Shown here in pieces: positions 35,485 to 46,522 of a stretch of DNA of 64,000 nt. Where the stretch lies: NCBI RefSeq assembly GCF_028502605.1, contig NC_079236.1, positions 310,001-374,000 of the forward strand, read 5' to 3'. The notes under the pieces are model-generated. The model was not told the origin of the DNA and ran no database searches. It was given only the letters and a program-made list of their open reading frames with translations. The stretch is from Trichoderma breve (lineage: Eukaryota > Ascomycota > Sordariomycetes > Hypocreales > Hypocreaceae). A program made the translations under genes and the position numbers. Within the stretch, counting starts at the first letter, position 1; every line of letters starts with the position of its first letter.

Positions 35485-36271
35485 TTAACCCTTGACTGAG
35501 ATGACGATAATCATGATGATGAGAGCCACAACCAGGATCAGCAGCGCCATGAGCTTGACATTCTTCCACCACATCTGCCGCTTCAGCCCGCGGCTCCGGA
35601 CCCGAAAGTCGCGAGCGCTGCTCCCCAGCCTGTCCGTCTTGTCCACAAGCAAATCGATCCTCTCGCCTCGCTCGAGCAAGCTCTCAATGTTCTTCGTCAT
35701 GATGCCTCTAACATCGTCAATCTCGCGCTTCGCATTACCAATCGCGTCGTTCATGCCGCCGCTCGTCGTGCCAAACTCCACCATCAGGCTCTTCATCTCG
35801 GCGTTGAACGACCCGGCGCCGTAGTTTGGCATCTCGGCAAAGTCGCTGTGCTCGGGGAACTTTTCAAAGAATCGCTTGCGGATCTCTAGCAGGTATCCGA
35901 ACGGCACGCGACGGCCCAGCGACCCGTCTGCGATGACGAGGAAGGTCAAGCCGCCGGCGGCCGGGTGTTCGGGATAATCAGACGGAGCTTCGGCGACATA
36001 GTGAATCTGGTTCTGGCCGTGGGTGTACGTCAACTTCTGAGGGGTGGTGTGCTCAATCTTTGGGAGGATGATGGAGGCGAGCGACGAGGTTTGTGACGAG
36101 GCTGAGGTTGTGCATTCGGACAGGATTGTGGTCTTGTGGGCGATGCAGGAGCTGGTGATGCCTTTGTTAGCATGGAGATACCGAACAAGGGCGCTACAGA
36201 GCAAAAGCCCCTATAGCTTAGGGAGCTTCAACGTACTAAAGCAGCGGAGTTGCGGAAGAGGAAGACGCCAT
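35485..36271 (-). CDS. Longin-type R-SNARE (VAMP7 / Nyv1 family)
   Basis: Vesicle-side SNARE for vacuolar or endosomal fusion. The model has a 35-base first exon (36237-36271, MASSSSATPLL plus two bases) and an intron at 36152-36236 with GTACGT donor, GCTAACA branch site and CACCAG acceptor. It gives 233 residues starting MASSSSATPLLYSCIAHKTT, the usual opening of a longin domain (to about residue 130). The SNARE motif follows, with the central Arg in NIESLLERGERIDLL, then a C-terminal membrane anchor (LMALLILVVALIIMIIVIS). An alternative acceptor at 36194 would give a 43-base intron and add 14 residues in frame, but it disrupts the longin start. The gene is divergent from SUV3 across about 400 bases. 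Confidence 0.9.
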
Positions 36272-36671
36272 TTTGGCGGTAAATTATGAGTCGCCTTGTG
36301 TAAAGATGTTGAGATTTCGAGTCTGGTGTTTGTCAGACAATGTTGGGGCGAGTAAAAGGACGTAATGGAACAAAGCAAGGCAGAACTCGGTGATTGTAGG
36401 ATGCAGGCAGCTCGCTGAAACTATGACGAAACTGCGTCCACAGTTTGCCGCATTGGCTGCAGGTCCGCCGGCCAAACGCTAATCCGGGTCCGGCAAATCT
36501 CCGAGAGATGCCATTGGATCGAAAAGTTTGTGAATGAAATTCTCACGAATGGCCCGGCATGTAGGGTAGGCCGGTGTGAATCTACAACAAAATTTGTCCA
36601 TTGTCGGGTGCTTTTTATTCTTCCATTTGCAGCGGCAATATCATGATATCTGCGTCCTGTCCGCTGCTGTC
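36272..36671. promoter_or_regulatory. Shared divergent promoter region (R-SNARE / SUV3)
   Basis: 400 bases between divergent start codons of two housekeeping genes. No individual motif is assigned and no other coding signal was seen. Confidence 0.5.
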
Positions 36672-39019
36672 ATGAGAGCTCTGGCCCAGAACGGCTCTTT
36701 CAGAGGCCAGCTTAGAGCGGCATGTCTGCGCCAACTCTCAACCACATCCCACTTATCAAGGCTTCAGCCGCCAAAGGCCAGTAAGCCAAAGACATTCAAG
36801 CCCAGGCTGATATCCCTGAAAGAAGCTTTGAGCACCGGTTCAAAACGTGAGGTAAAGCCTGTGCCTCATTCTCGAGTTGATTCGGTAAGTCTAACTACTA
36901 GACGTCATGAGTTTTCATGAAGGAACCTGTCTCACATTTACACTACAAACAGGTCAGCCAGGGCCATGATCCCAACACCAGACTGAGGCTCGACTTTGGC
37001 AAATATACTGGCCGCCACAAAGTCTTCCGCTCTACCGTCCTCCATCGCTTCCAGGTTGTACTCAACTCCTTAGGGGCGGCACAACTTGGCGTCACTGAGG
37101 ATGAACTAAGTCGACATGCGGCGCTCTTCATGGACGCTATCGATCATGCCTTTATGTTGGCAGAAAAGAACATAACCCGTCGTGACAAGAATCCAATGTT
37201 TTGGAACCTGCGTGACGCCTTTATCAGCAAGGATCTCAAGGGCCTGAGTAAGGAAGTCCAGTACTCGTTCCAGTCATTCATCGTTGGCCAGCGGTTTTCC
37301 AAGGACATCCAAGACAGCCACCGACGCTTGCTAGACTTTCGATTCCCGCACGAGTGGTTTCCTGCGACTCGAGCAATGCAGCGTACGATCCACGTTCACG
37401 TTGGGCCTACGAATTCCGGCAAAACCTACCGTGCACTCAAGGCCCTTGAGAACTCCAAGTGCGGAGTCTACGCAGGCCCTCTTCGATTACTTGCTACCGA
37501 AGTGTACCAGCGCTTTAAAGCAAAGAACATCCCGTGTGCTCTCATTACGGGTGAGGAAGTGCGGATTCCCGAAGACTCGGATCAGTACTTTTCAAGTTGC
37601 ACAGTGGAAATGATTCCCCTCAACACCCGGTTCGACGTCGCCGTCATTGACGAGATCCAGATGATTGCTGATGCCGATCGTGGAAACGCTTGGACGTCTG
37701 CCGTGCTTGGTGTACAGGCTAAAGAGGTCCACGTGTGTGGCGAAGAGCGAGCTGTCAAGGTCATCCAGGCCATGTGCGCCAGCATTGGAGACAAATGTGT
37801 CGTTCACCGATATGAACGCCTGAGTCCTCTCAGAACCATGGACAAGGCCCTCAATGGGGACTACAATAGTCTACAGAAAGGAGATGCCATTGTTGCATTT
37901 AGCCGCCTCAATCTTCACTCCCTGAAGCAGGGCATCGAGCAGAAAACCGGAAGACGCTGCGCAATCATCTACGGATCCTTACCACCAGAAGTTCGCGCCC
38001 AGCAGGCTGCCCTATTCAACGACCCAGATAACGACTACGACTTTGTCGTTGCCAGTGATGCGATTGGTATGGGCTTGAATCTGGAGATTCGACGTGTGAT
38101 TATGGAGTCTGTTACAAAGTATGACGGCAGCCAAAACCGACTCTTGACATTTCCCGAAATCAAGCAGATTGGTGGTAGAGCGGGACGATACAGATCAGCA
38201 CAGAATCCCGACGGCTCAGTGGATGAGACAGAAAAGGTCGGTCTTGTCACCACCATGGACCGGGCCGATTTGAAAAGCGTGCAACGAGCCTTTCAGAAAA
38301 GTGTAGACGATATTGAGGCAGCCTGTATCCAACCTCCTGCGGGCATCGTGGAGCGATTTGCTTCCTACTTTCCACCAGACACCCCACTATCTTTTATCTT
38401 AAAGAGAATCCAGGAGACGGCAACGGTCAGCTCCTTGTACAGGATTGGGCTGGGATCAGATATCTTGGAAATTGCAGACATTATCCAGGATATCCCGCTC
38501 ACGATCCACGACAGGCTCACGTTTTGCTACCTGCCTGTTGCTCTTCGTGCAGACAGGGCTATCGACGTGCTTCGTGCTCTTGCGCAAGTCGTCGCCACAA
38601 ACTCAAAGGGGGATCTCCTCGACATTGAAGAGATACCATTGGAGTATCTGGACTTGAAGATGGAGGACTTTCAGGTAAAGGAAAAGTACCTCGCCAAGTT
38701 AGAGTCACTACACGTTGCCGTGAACCAGTACGTGTGGCTCTCGTACCGCTACTCAGGCGTGTTCCGCAGCCAGGCCCTGGCCTTTCACGTGCGATCGCTA
38801 GTGGAGGAGAAGCTCATGAAGACTCTGGACCGTCTTGACTTTAGCGACGAGCATCTGGAGCGTAAACGAAAGACTAAGCGTTTGCTGGCAAAGTCTCGCG
38901 ATGCCAACAGGACGGCGATTGGCGAGGGGGATGCAGACGAAGTGGAGCAGTTTTCGGATGACGACTATGTTCTTGATGAGGTGGCTGAGAGGGGAAAGCA
39001 ACAAGTGCGGGCTGCGTGA
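36672..39019 (+). CDS. suv3: Mitochondrial ATP-dependent RNA helicase SUV3
   Basis: RNA helicase of the mitochondrial degradosome, which unwinds RNA for the 3' exoribonuclease. Two exons with an intron at 36885-36952 encode 759 residues. The N-terminus is Arg/Ser-rich and acidic-free (MRALAQNGSFRGQLRAACL), as expected for a mitochondrial presequence. Helicase motifs are intact: Walker A GPTNSGKT (222-229), DEIQ (304-307) and motif VI QIGGRAGR (476-483). The SUV3-specific C-terminal region follows (YLDLKMEDFQVKEKYLAKLE), ending in a Lys/Arg then acidic tail. The start ATG at 36672 is supported by the presequence. No anomalies were seen. Confidence 0.95.
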
Positions 39020-41236
39020 TGGAATTTGGCCTATCTTGGGCTCCATAACCATGCCGTTATCTCTAGGCATCTCTCCTGCTTTGGCTTTTATGAATTATGG
39101 TTTGGTAAAACTGGGACGTCGATGAACTTTTTTGGGTGTTTTGTACGGAGTACATGAGACAACATCCACTTGCTTGACTGGGCAAGAGAAAAGCATGGGA
39201 TGTGTGCGAGATTTGGCGAACTGTACGATTATGGATATAGATGGAATCGACAAAAGGATGTATGATTAGTATAAAGAGAAGATATATATATGTCAACGGA
39301 GTTGATCCGAGAAGCATGGCATCATGCGGCGGTTGTGGGTAGGGCGAAACCACACTATAACACCACACAACTTTAATTATTATGAGAGTGAAAAGTCTGC
39401 TAAATATTGCAACTGCCGAACAAATCTGACCTCTTCTGCAACGTGTTTAAACTTTTAGTGAAGATTGTTCAAGTTTGTAGTGAATTGTAGAGTTCTTGTG
39501 TCCGATGAAAGGAAGTATCTCCTACATAGGTACCTGAGTAGGTGGGTGGGTGGTTCGACATTACGACAAATGTGCTTTTCCGGGTCCCTCACATGTCGTA
39601 ATGACGGATAACCCGTTCCGATAATAACGAATGAGAAACTAAAAGGGAGCCAATTGAGGAGCTTGTTGATAAAAAAAGATTACTATACGCACACGAAGCT
39701 GCCAATGCAAAAGATTAGTCGTAGTTGGGGATCGGGATGGGCTAGAAGCATGGTGCAAGCTCGTTACGAGTGCCCAGCGAAGTTACTTGTTTTGCGGGAG
39801 ATTCGTTGAACCAATCAAGATGATAGGTTAATCGAAAAACGGCATGTGTCTTTCTTGGCTTTGGTGTTGACGCAGCTCTTTTTCCGTATTTCCCCTCGTT
39901 GTAGGCTGTTGTAAATGTGGCTGTATATCAATGCCGATGCGGGGTCTTTGGTGATGTCAAATCAGTATTGATATCAGCCATGGTTTATTATTTATTCCAA
40001 TAGACCGGCCTTTGTATAACTAATCATGTAAAAGAGCAACGATGTGAGTTTATTTGCATACTTCTTGTCTGGTGTCTCTTACTGAGACAGCCTGATGCAC
40101 ATCAGCTACCCTAGAAATATGTAGGTATGCACCTAGTATGAGATCGATGCCAAATCAGAGACACATCGTGAGATATATCAATGCATTCTCGAATCGGAAA
40201 ATACGAAGAGTGCATGAGAAAGCCCGAAACCTGTGCACGGAGATTGCTGATGAGCCGCAGTTCCGGTTTGATTTTGGCAGCTTTTACTCATTCATACATA
40301 CGGCTCGTGATGCCCGATTTCCCAGGCACGGTATGCAGGCAGAGACAGAGGAACAGGATGAAAAGAGCACGCTGTCAAAGGATAAATCGACCTGAGGATG
40401 AATTCAATATTAAAACAAAACAAAGACAGAATAATTACCGACTCGCATGCCTGTTTAAATTTGAATTACTCAACCCTCGCCAATTGAATGCTTCGTCGGT
40501 GTTCAGTCCGGCCACATTTAATCAAGCCCGTCGGCTGCACCCGATTGGCCGATTTACGCCCCGGGAAGATTCCCTATTAGTACAGGTGCCTTCTTACTGT
40601 AGGTGGGAGCCTTGTGTGACAAAGCATTGAAAGCACTGAAAGCACACCTATTCTAAGGGAGACACTCCAGCATTTTATAGCAGAGCCTCAGCATGCACGT
40701 CTTTGCCAATCACGGGAGCTGGACCTTCAGTGCCTTTTAGCGGGGGGTGATGATGCCTAATGCTCTTTTGTTCCTTCAGGTATTTGTTCCTTTTTTTGTT
40801 CTTTTTCCTTTGACAGCACACCACCTTAGTGCCTCGTACCAGTACCTGTGCCTGTCTATCTGCAGGTTCCAATGCTGTAAAGGTACTGGGCGGTACATGC
40901 ACCAAGTACAGCGCAGCCACTGAAATACAGTTTGAACCTCCCTCTTGCTCTTTCTCTTCCGAACTCATTCTTGCTCACCTTCTTCTTTTTCTTCCTCTTT
41001 CACATTCCATCACTAAATTCTTCTTCCTCTCTTCATCAACTTCGAAATTATCGGCATTTCCAAATACTGCGCTTTTCGGATTATTTCCATCTCGCGCTGC
41101 CCCATTCCACTGTTATACACACCTATTCTATTCTTCTCCATCTTCTTCTCTATTTTCCCTCCATCGTCACCCCAGAGCTCACAGCCTCAGCCACTCCATC
41201 CAACCCCCATCGCCATCTTGCAACGCATTTCTTGAC
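39020..41236. other. Intergenic region and leader of the pseudophosphatase gene
   Basis: No gene is supported. A GTAC-GGA-GTAC word lies at 39143-39153 and a GTAC-CA-GTAC decamer at 40836-40845. From about 40930 to 41230 the sequence is strongly C/T-rich and lacks stops in the frame of the next gene, but has no in-frame ATG, so it is taken as leader. Confidence 0.5.
40836..40845. repeat. GTAC-CA-GTAC element
   Basis: GTACCAGTAC, about 390 bases upstream of the pseudophosphatase ATG. It is a further member of the GTAC-NN-GTAC set. Confidence 0.5.
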
Positions 41237-42211
41237 ATGAACAAAGAAATCATCTCAGATTCCTCTCCAAGCAACGCTGCTCTCCCCAAATCTTCCACCA
41301 TGAGCGGCATGGGCGGGATGGACAGGACTATGGTCCGGTCTGGAGCATACAGCTACCGCCCTCCAAGCCCGCCCAGAATCCACATCCCCGTCCGAAAAGC
41401 AGAGGATATCTTCCTATGGCCCTCATACAACCTTGTCGACTCTTCCAAACTCACACTCGAGGAATACAACATCATCACCGGCAACAAGCTCCAAAAATCG
41501 ACAGATCGCTCCGTACGCTGGAGATATGAGCAGCGCAGAGAGTCCCAGCTCATCCTCGACTACCTCTTTCTGGGCCCTACAAGCACCATTCGGGATCATG
41601 ACTTCCTGAAGCGAGAAGCTTTCACCATGCTTGTCGTGGTCCGTGACTCGAGAGCTCCCATGAATCTCGCCAGCGTCAACACCGCATCCGAGACGTTTAA
41701 CATTGTCTACTGCTATGTAGACGTTGATACCAACCACCTGGTTCCGGCATTCAACCAAATTGTTAACGTTATCAATAGCCATCTTCTGACTGTGCATAAC
41801 AACACAGGGGGAGCCACCAAGGGCAAGCTCCTGGTGACATGCACAACGGGCAACATGCTCTCCCCTCCTCTCGTTGCTGCTTATGTAATGTTCATGTTTG
41901 GGCAGGAGATGCTGGAAGCAATCAACTTCGTCAGTGTTCAGCGCTTTTGCGCCAACTTTGATGACGAAGCCAAGGGAGCGTTGTTGACTTGGCAGGAGCT
42001 CAACAAGGCCAGCGTCGCCGTGGCCAGGCGACGTCGCCTTGAACGAGACAATGAAGAAAATGGCCATGCACCCGCACTTGCCTCGGCTGAGGGCACGCCA
42101 AACACCAAGCGTGGCCTCGATGACATGATGGATGGGGTTGAAGAAGACCTAGGGAGCAATGGGGACCACGACCGAGGGGGTTACGCACCGTTTCTTGATG
42201 TCGATCAATGA
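41237..42211 (+). CDS. Dual-specificity phosphatase-like protein with degenerate active site (pseudophosphatase)
   Basis: A single-exon gene of 324 residues. The segment at about 100-260 has the layout of a dual-specificity phosphatase: LILDYLFLGPTS, then IVYCYVDVDTN where the general-acid Asp lies, then the P-loop position LLVTCTTGNMLSPPLVAAYVM. The canonical HCxxGxxRS signature appears here as TCTTGNMLS: the Cys (202), Gly (205) and Ser (209) remain, but His is Thr201 and the phosphate-binding Arg is Leu208. Without that Arg, catalysis is unlikely, so a STYX-like phosphate-binding or scaffold role is inferred. The C-terminus is charged and disordered. The start at 41237 is the first ATG of the frame; upstream extension would be a C/T-rich leader. 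Confidence 0.8.
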   Translation: MNKEIISDSSPSNAALPKSSTMSGMGGMDRTMVRSGAYSYRPPSPPRIHIPVRKAEDIFLWPSYNLVDSSKLTLEEYNIITGNKLQKSTDRSVRWRYEQRRESQLILDYLFLGPTSTIRDHDFLKREAFTMLVVVRDSRAPMNLASVNTASETFNIVYCYVDVDTNHLVPAFNQIVNVINSHLLTVHNNTGGATKGKLLVTCTTGNMLSPPLVAAYVMFMFGQEMLEAINFVSVQRFCANFDDEAKGALLTWQELNKASVAVARRRRLERDNEENGHAPALASAEGTPNTKRGLDDMMDGVEEDLGSNGDHDRGGYAPFLDVDQ

Positions 42212-43398
42212 CGGAAATACGAGGGGAAACCGCGCGCCAAAGGATGAACCAACCTTCCATTTGGCACGACCATGAGTTTGTTGGCATAGTGACCCCGGCG
42301 TTAAAGGAAAGGGCATTTCTTACTACAGATACCAATTTGCTGCACAGTTGGCTAGACGGTAGAATCCGGGTGGAACTCGGATAGAATAATTTGGTGAATA
42401 ATGGAACACAACAGCTTTAATAGGCGTATGGCGCGGACATCGAGCTCTTGGGCCGCGAGGGTTTGAGTTTGGGCAACAGGAAGATGAAGGCGAACGGCGT
42501 CTGGGAGTTGAGTCTTTTCCACAAAATTAGGTACAAGGTAGTTCTTTGATTGCTTTTATTCAGTTTTTGGTATATGAACTTCTCTCCCTCTTCATTGCTT
42601 CACATCGTGTCCATGTCTGAGCCATAAGCTGTGACAGGTGATTCGAAGAGAAGCCATTCCCAACCTTGGATCACAGTACTGGGCTCAAATCTCGAAGATT
42701 CAACGGAACCTCGGAAGATTTAAGCCATTCTTGCATCAGAAACCAATATTTAATGTTTCCAATTCTTTTCTAGCAATCTTGTGTTCTGGATATTCCTATC
42801 ACGGTCTTGCTAAAGTGTGCCATGTTCGTTTTTGGCTGGCCATCTGGCAAACACTGCCAGCCACGAATTGTCGCCGTTTGGCCAAGCCGCGACTCCTCTC
42901 GTTTCGTCTGATCTATTCTTTATCACTCCGTGTGATCTGTTTGTTTACCTATCTGTTTATCTCACGCGCGTTGGGAACCTTGACAGACGCCTTGTTCTCT
43001 CCGATGCACATTGGTTACCAGAGTTTCTGCATGACTTGGCCTCACACAATCACTTCCCGTCGCGAATCATCTCTATCGAGTATTCTCTTTTGAACTGGCT
43101 ATTCTTACGCCTTTGTGAGCTTTCTTTTTCGGAATTCAGCATTGTTCTGGGTTGTCAGGAGCCGTGCTGAGGTTAAGAGGCATTACCTGACTCCAGCCAT
43201 AATTCACTTTGCGTTCATTTTATCTCATCTCACTCCTCTTGGACTATCAGGTCTGAGTATCACGGTATGCGGTATCCGTCTGCTTCTCCTACAATTGCTA
43301 ATTAGTTCGGAACATTAGACAAACCTCTTCGTTATCGTTCAATCTCCGACAACTCGAGAACAGCATCACCGATTCTATCTCGTAAAGGAATATCCATC
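42212..43398. other. Intergenic region upstream of the interrupted gene
   Basis: About 1.2 kb with two overlapping open frames (42638-43093 and 42817-43170) that have no recognisable domains and look like chance. The last 200 bases are C/T-rich leader-like sequence. No gene is called. Confidence 0.45.
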
Positions 43399-46300
43399 AT
43401 GTCATACGATGACACCCCTGACGTTGTGTTCAATTCACAAGGCGATGGCTTGCCTGAGGCATCTGGGATCTTCCAAGACCTAGATGTCTACAACGCGCCA
43501 TCTGGCAGCCCAAGCGAGGCGGATTTTCCCTTGAAACCTGACGGTACACTCACCAGAAATGCCCCTTCTTTTCACAGAAATGGTCCAACTGATGGCGTTG
43601 TAGGAACCTTGGGCTCTGATGCAGGAACCCAACCCGTAAACCGAAAAGCCCGCGTTGCTCATTTGCCTCAACCCACGCCTCCCCCTACAGTAGCAGCGGC
43701 GATAGTCGAGGAATCGGCCTCGGATATCCCGTTTCTATATCAGGGCTGGTCTGAAGGAGAGATAGCAGAGGAACTTCTGACCCCTGAGTCATTCTATTGG
43801 TGGAAGGCTCGTGACGCCATGGCGGAAAGGGGGCTGCTTCCCGATATCCCGATGATTTATCCCTCTGGCGTGAGACAGCATCAAACTGCGCCGACTTCTG
43901 CGACCGACAAACGGACCCTCAGATGGGAAGATCTCAGCTTGGGCGTTCGATGGCTCATCATTCTGCGCCTTAGCGAGCAGCGCCCGTTTTCCGCGGTCAT
44001 AATCTGGCAACTTGATCTTTCCAAGCAACAGGTTCATGACTTTGTCACCAGTTACGTCAACTTCTGTGATCAGTGGAACGCTTTTGAGCACAGCGTTGCG
44101 GATAGAGTCAAAGCCTTTGGAGGACATTCCGAGCAGCAAGATATGCTGTGCGCCGAGTGGATTCATGACCACCGTCCATGGATGCCCCACGACCGCATCA
44201 CTCAGGATGATGTTGAAATGGGTCTTCTCTTCCTTTCCGAGCGCGGAATTGTCAACCATAATGTCGATCTCCAGGCATGGGTTGATGAGAAAGAGCCCAA
44301 GGACTTTGCTCGTATTCAGATTGACCTCCCCACCTTGAAGGATTGCATGGATTACCGACTTCTCCGACGAGTTGCTGTCGCTAGGCTGGTGGACCCTGAT
44401 GTGATTTTGGATGCCATCGTACAGCAAAGGATGGACAAACGCCACAATGAGTGTAATGTTCGCGGAAGAGGTGTCATGTTAAACGACGCTTTCCTTGGAG
44501 TGTTGCAACAGGTCGTGCCTTAGGAAGGTGAGCCTGATGATGATGACGGTGAGCTCTCCCCCGAAGCCCAAGCTGTCCTAGACACCATATCGAGAGGCCC
44601 ACGCATTGGTGAGCCGATGCCGATGCCGATACCACGCTATCAGCGAGAACAGAAGGCAGACGAGGCCTACAAGGCTTTGAAACGGATGGTTCCAGAGCTG
44701 CAGCCTCAGTATGCTCCAGGAGGATTGGCCAAGACTCAGTGGGAGATTGACAATGGGCATCCTTCTGGATATGTGAGTTTCCCTTGGGTAATCTGGGTGA
44801 GTGAGCGAATACTTGGTTGACTGATGCATGTACCTCTGTAGAACTGGGAATACACTCCCCTTCATCTCGCAGAAGATGCGGCCGACATGGAATCCGACCC
44901 TCTCCCCGAAGGATTGAGTGTGCAAAACCCTTCTCGTCTTGCCGCCATACGACAGGAGATGGCTAAGCGACAAGCCGCCAGGGCCGCCGGCCTATCTACT
45001 CAAACGCCTGCCAATTCCCCAGGCAAGCAATCGCCTGAGCAAGCTCAAAGGTACGAAGAACCTCCCCCTATCCAATCAAGTGCTGCGCCGCTTCGCCATA
45101 ACGTGCCAAGGTCTCGTATCGGAACTGCTCAAGAGCGCTTCATGACAAGCAATAACAAGGGGCAACTCATGGTTGGCTTCGCGGCAGACATCCCTTCAGT
45201 GACTGGACAAGAAGTCCCCAAGAACCCTGGCTCTGTAACCAGACCGTTTGCTGAACTAGCATGTTGTAGCCAACCTGAGGTGCTGCCGAGAGCAGTGGAA
45301 GAGGAACCCGAACAAAGCCTTCCAGATGTGACATCCGCAGAAGACCTTGAGCCAGATTCTACCAATGTTGTGTTGGAGAGAAGCATGCGAAAGCGTCGGC
45401 CTAGTGCCCGTGCTCGCGAATCTTTGCAATATGATTTGGAGATGGGACAGTGTGCTGAAACTAGTTCCGAGAAGCTCCAAGGGAAAAAAGCGCGGCCGTC
45501 CAAGCCAAAAAGAAGGCAAGCCGGCGAAGCCAAGGGCTCCCAAGACGCCAAAGGCTCCCAAGATGCCAAAGGCTCCCAAGACTCCCAAGACGGGCTCGAG
45601 CCAACGCAAGAAGCCGACACCCAAGAAGCTGCAGCAACAGCAGCAACAACAAGAAGAGCAACCACAAGGGCAACCACAAGGGCAACCACAAGGGCAACCA
45701 CAAGGGCAGCCACAAGAGCAGCAACAACAGGAGCAACAAGGTCAACAAGATCAACAAGATCGACAGGAGCAGAAACAGGAGCAACAACAGGAGCAACAAC
45801 CACAGACGCAGCTGTAACGGCGCCGCGGGTTCAAACGCGAGGCAGCTCAGCTCATTCGTATTCCGCTGCAAAGGTAAGGATCTTGTTTCCCTATAAGTCA
45901 CAGACTTGTTCTGACCTGCTTCACTTTGTGATAGAGGCCGTCGCTACCCGCCGTGATTGAAGTACCGAGACTAGAAGAAGAAGAAGAAGAAGAAGAGTGT
46001 CACTGTGTTGTGCAAAAGCCATGCCAACCTGGATCAGAGACTTCAACTACCCGAGATATCAGGCAGAGACCATGTAAAAGACTGAACTGCAAGATTCGGA
46101 AGTTGGAGAATTATTTTGGAATCCTGAGGGGGGAACAGATCAGCGCGCGCCCACCACCTGTTTCTGCGGCTGAATGGGCTTGGGTTGCAGATGATGCCAG
46201 ATTTTCTGTCGAAGCTGTCAAGGCTTGCTATGCTCTGAGCGCGGATTGGATCAATACGGAGTTGTTGGTCCCACGACAATACCAGATGGATCGAGATACG

Positions 46301-46522
46301 GCTCAGGCGATTATTGTCTCGGCGGGTGTCGAGTATACAAGAATCGAACACGCACATCGATCGGAGAATGGACCAGTTGCTGAGAGAGCCGAGTTTGCGG
46401 GTGTTGCTGACACGGCAACTTTTGCAATGCATGCTGTAGAAGCTTCGGTTGCTTTTTCGGAAGATTGGGAGACGGACGACGAATCTGAGGAGCAGCAATT
46501 GTCAACACCAACAGCACCGTAA
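43399..46522 (+). CDS. Unrecognised large protein gene with interrupted reading frame (AT-hook-like region)
   Basis: I do not recognise the family. The apparent exons are 43399-44772, 44842-45873 and 45935-46522, with introns at 44773-44841 and 45874-45934, a span of about 998 codons. The first part is acidic then globular (LGVRWLIILRLSEQRPF, CAEWIHDHRPWMPHDR). The frame is broken by TAG at 44521-44523, after which coding-like acidic sequence continues in the same frame. A 129-base intron (44453-44581) would remove the stop and keep the frame. After an A6 run at 45484-45489 the +1 frame, not the called one, reads KKRGRPSQK (an AT-hook core) and then Lys-Pro and Gln-rich repeats up to a TAA at 45815-45817. 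The last exon is acidic and Cys-containing. It may be a decaying gene, a gene with an unusual structure, or one carrying sequence errors. A nuclear role is suggested only by the AT-hook-like stretch. Confidence 0.55.
45523..45800 (+). repeat. Low-complexity tandem repeats (Lys-Pro type, then CCACAAGGGCAA and CAA-rich)
   Basis: Imperfect 18-base units around CCCAAGACGCCAAAGGCT are followed by four to five 12-base CCACAAGGGCAA units and CAA/CAG/GAG-rich sequence. Two forward frames and the reverse strand stay open across it, so open reading alone says nothing about coding here. Confidence 0.8.

Noticed and set aside
40829..41236. N-terminal extension of the pseudophosphatase by 136 codons
   Set aside because: The extension has no ATG and is a C/T-rich leader; the first ATG is at 41237.
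42638..43170. Two overlapping open frames (about 117-151 codons)
   Set aside because: Different frames over the same bases, no recognisable product and position in a promoter or leader region.
45129..45803. Val/Ala/Leu-rich long frame on the minus strand
   Set aside because: A shadow of the tandem repeats in the forward gene.
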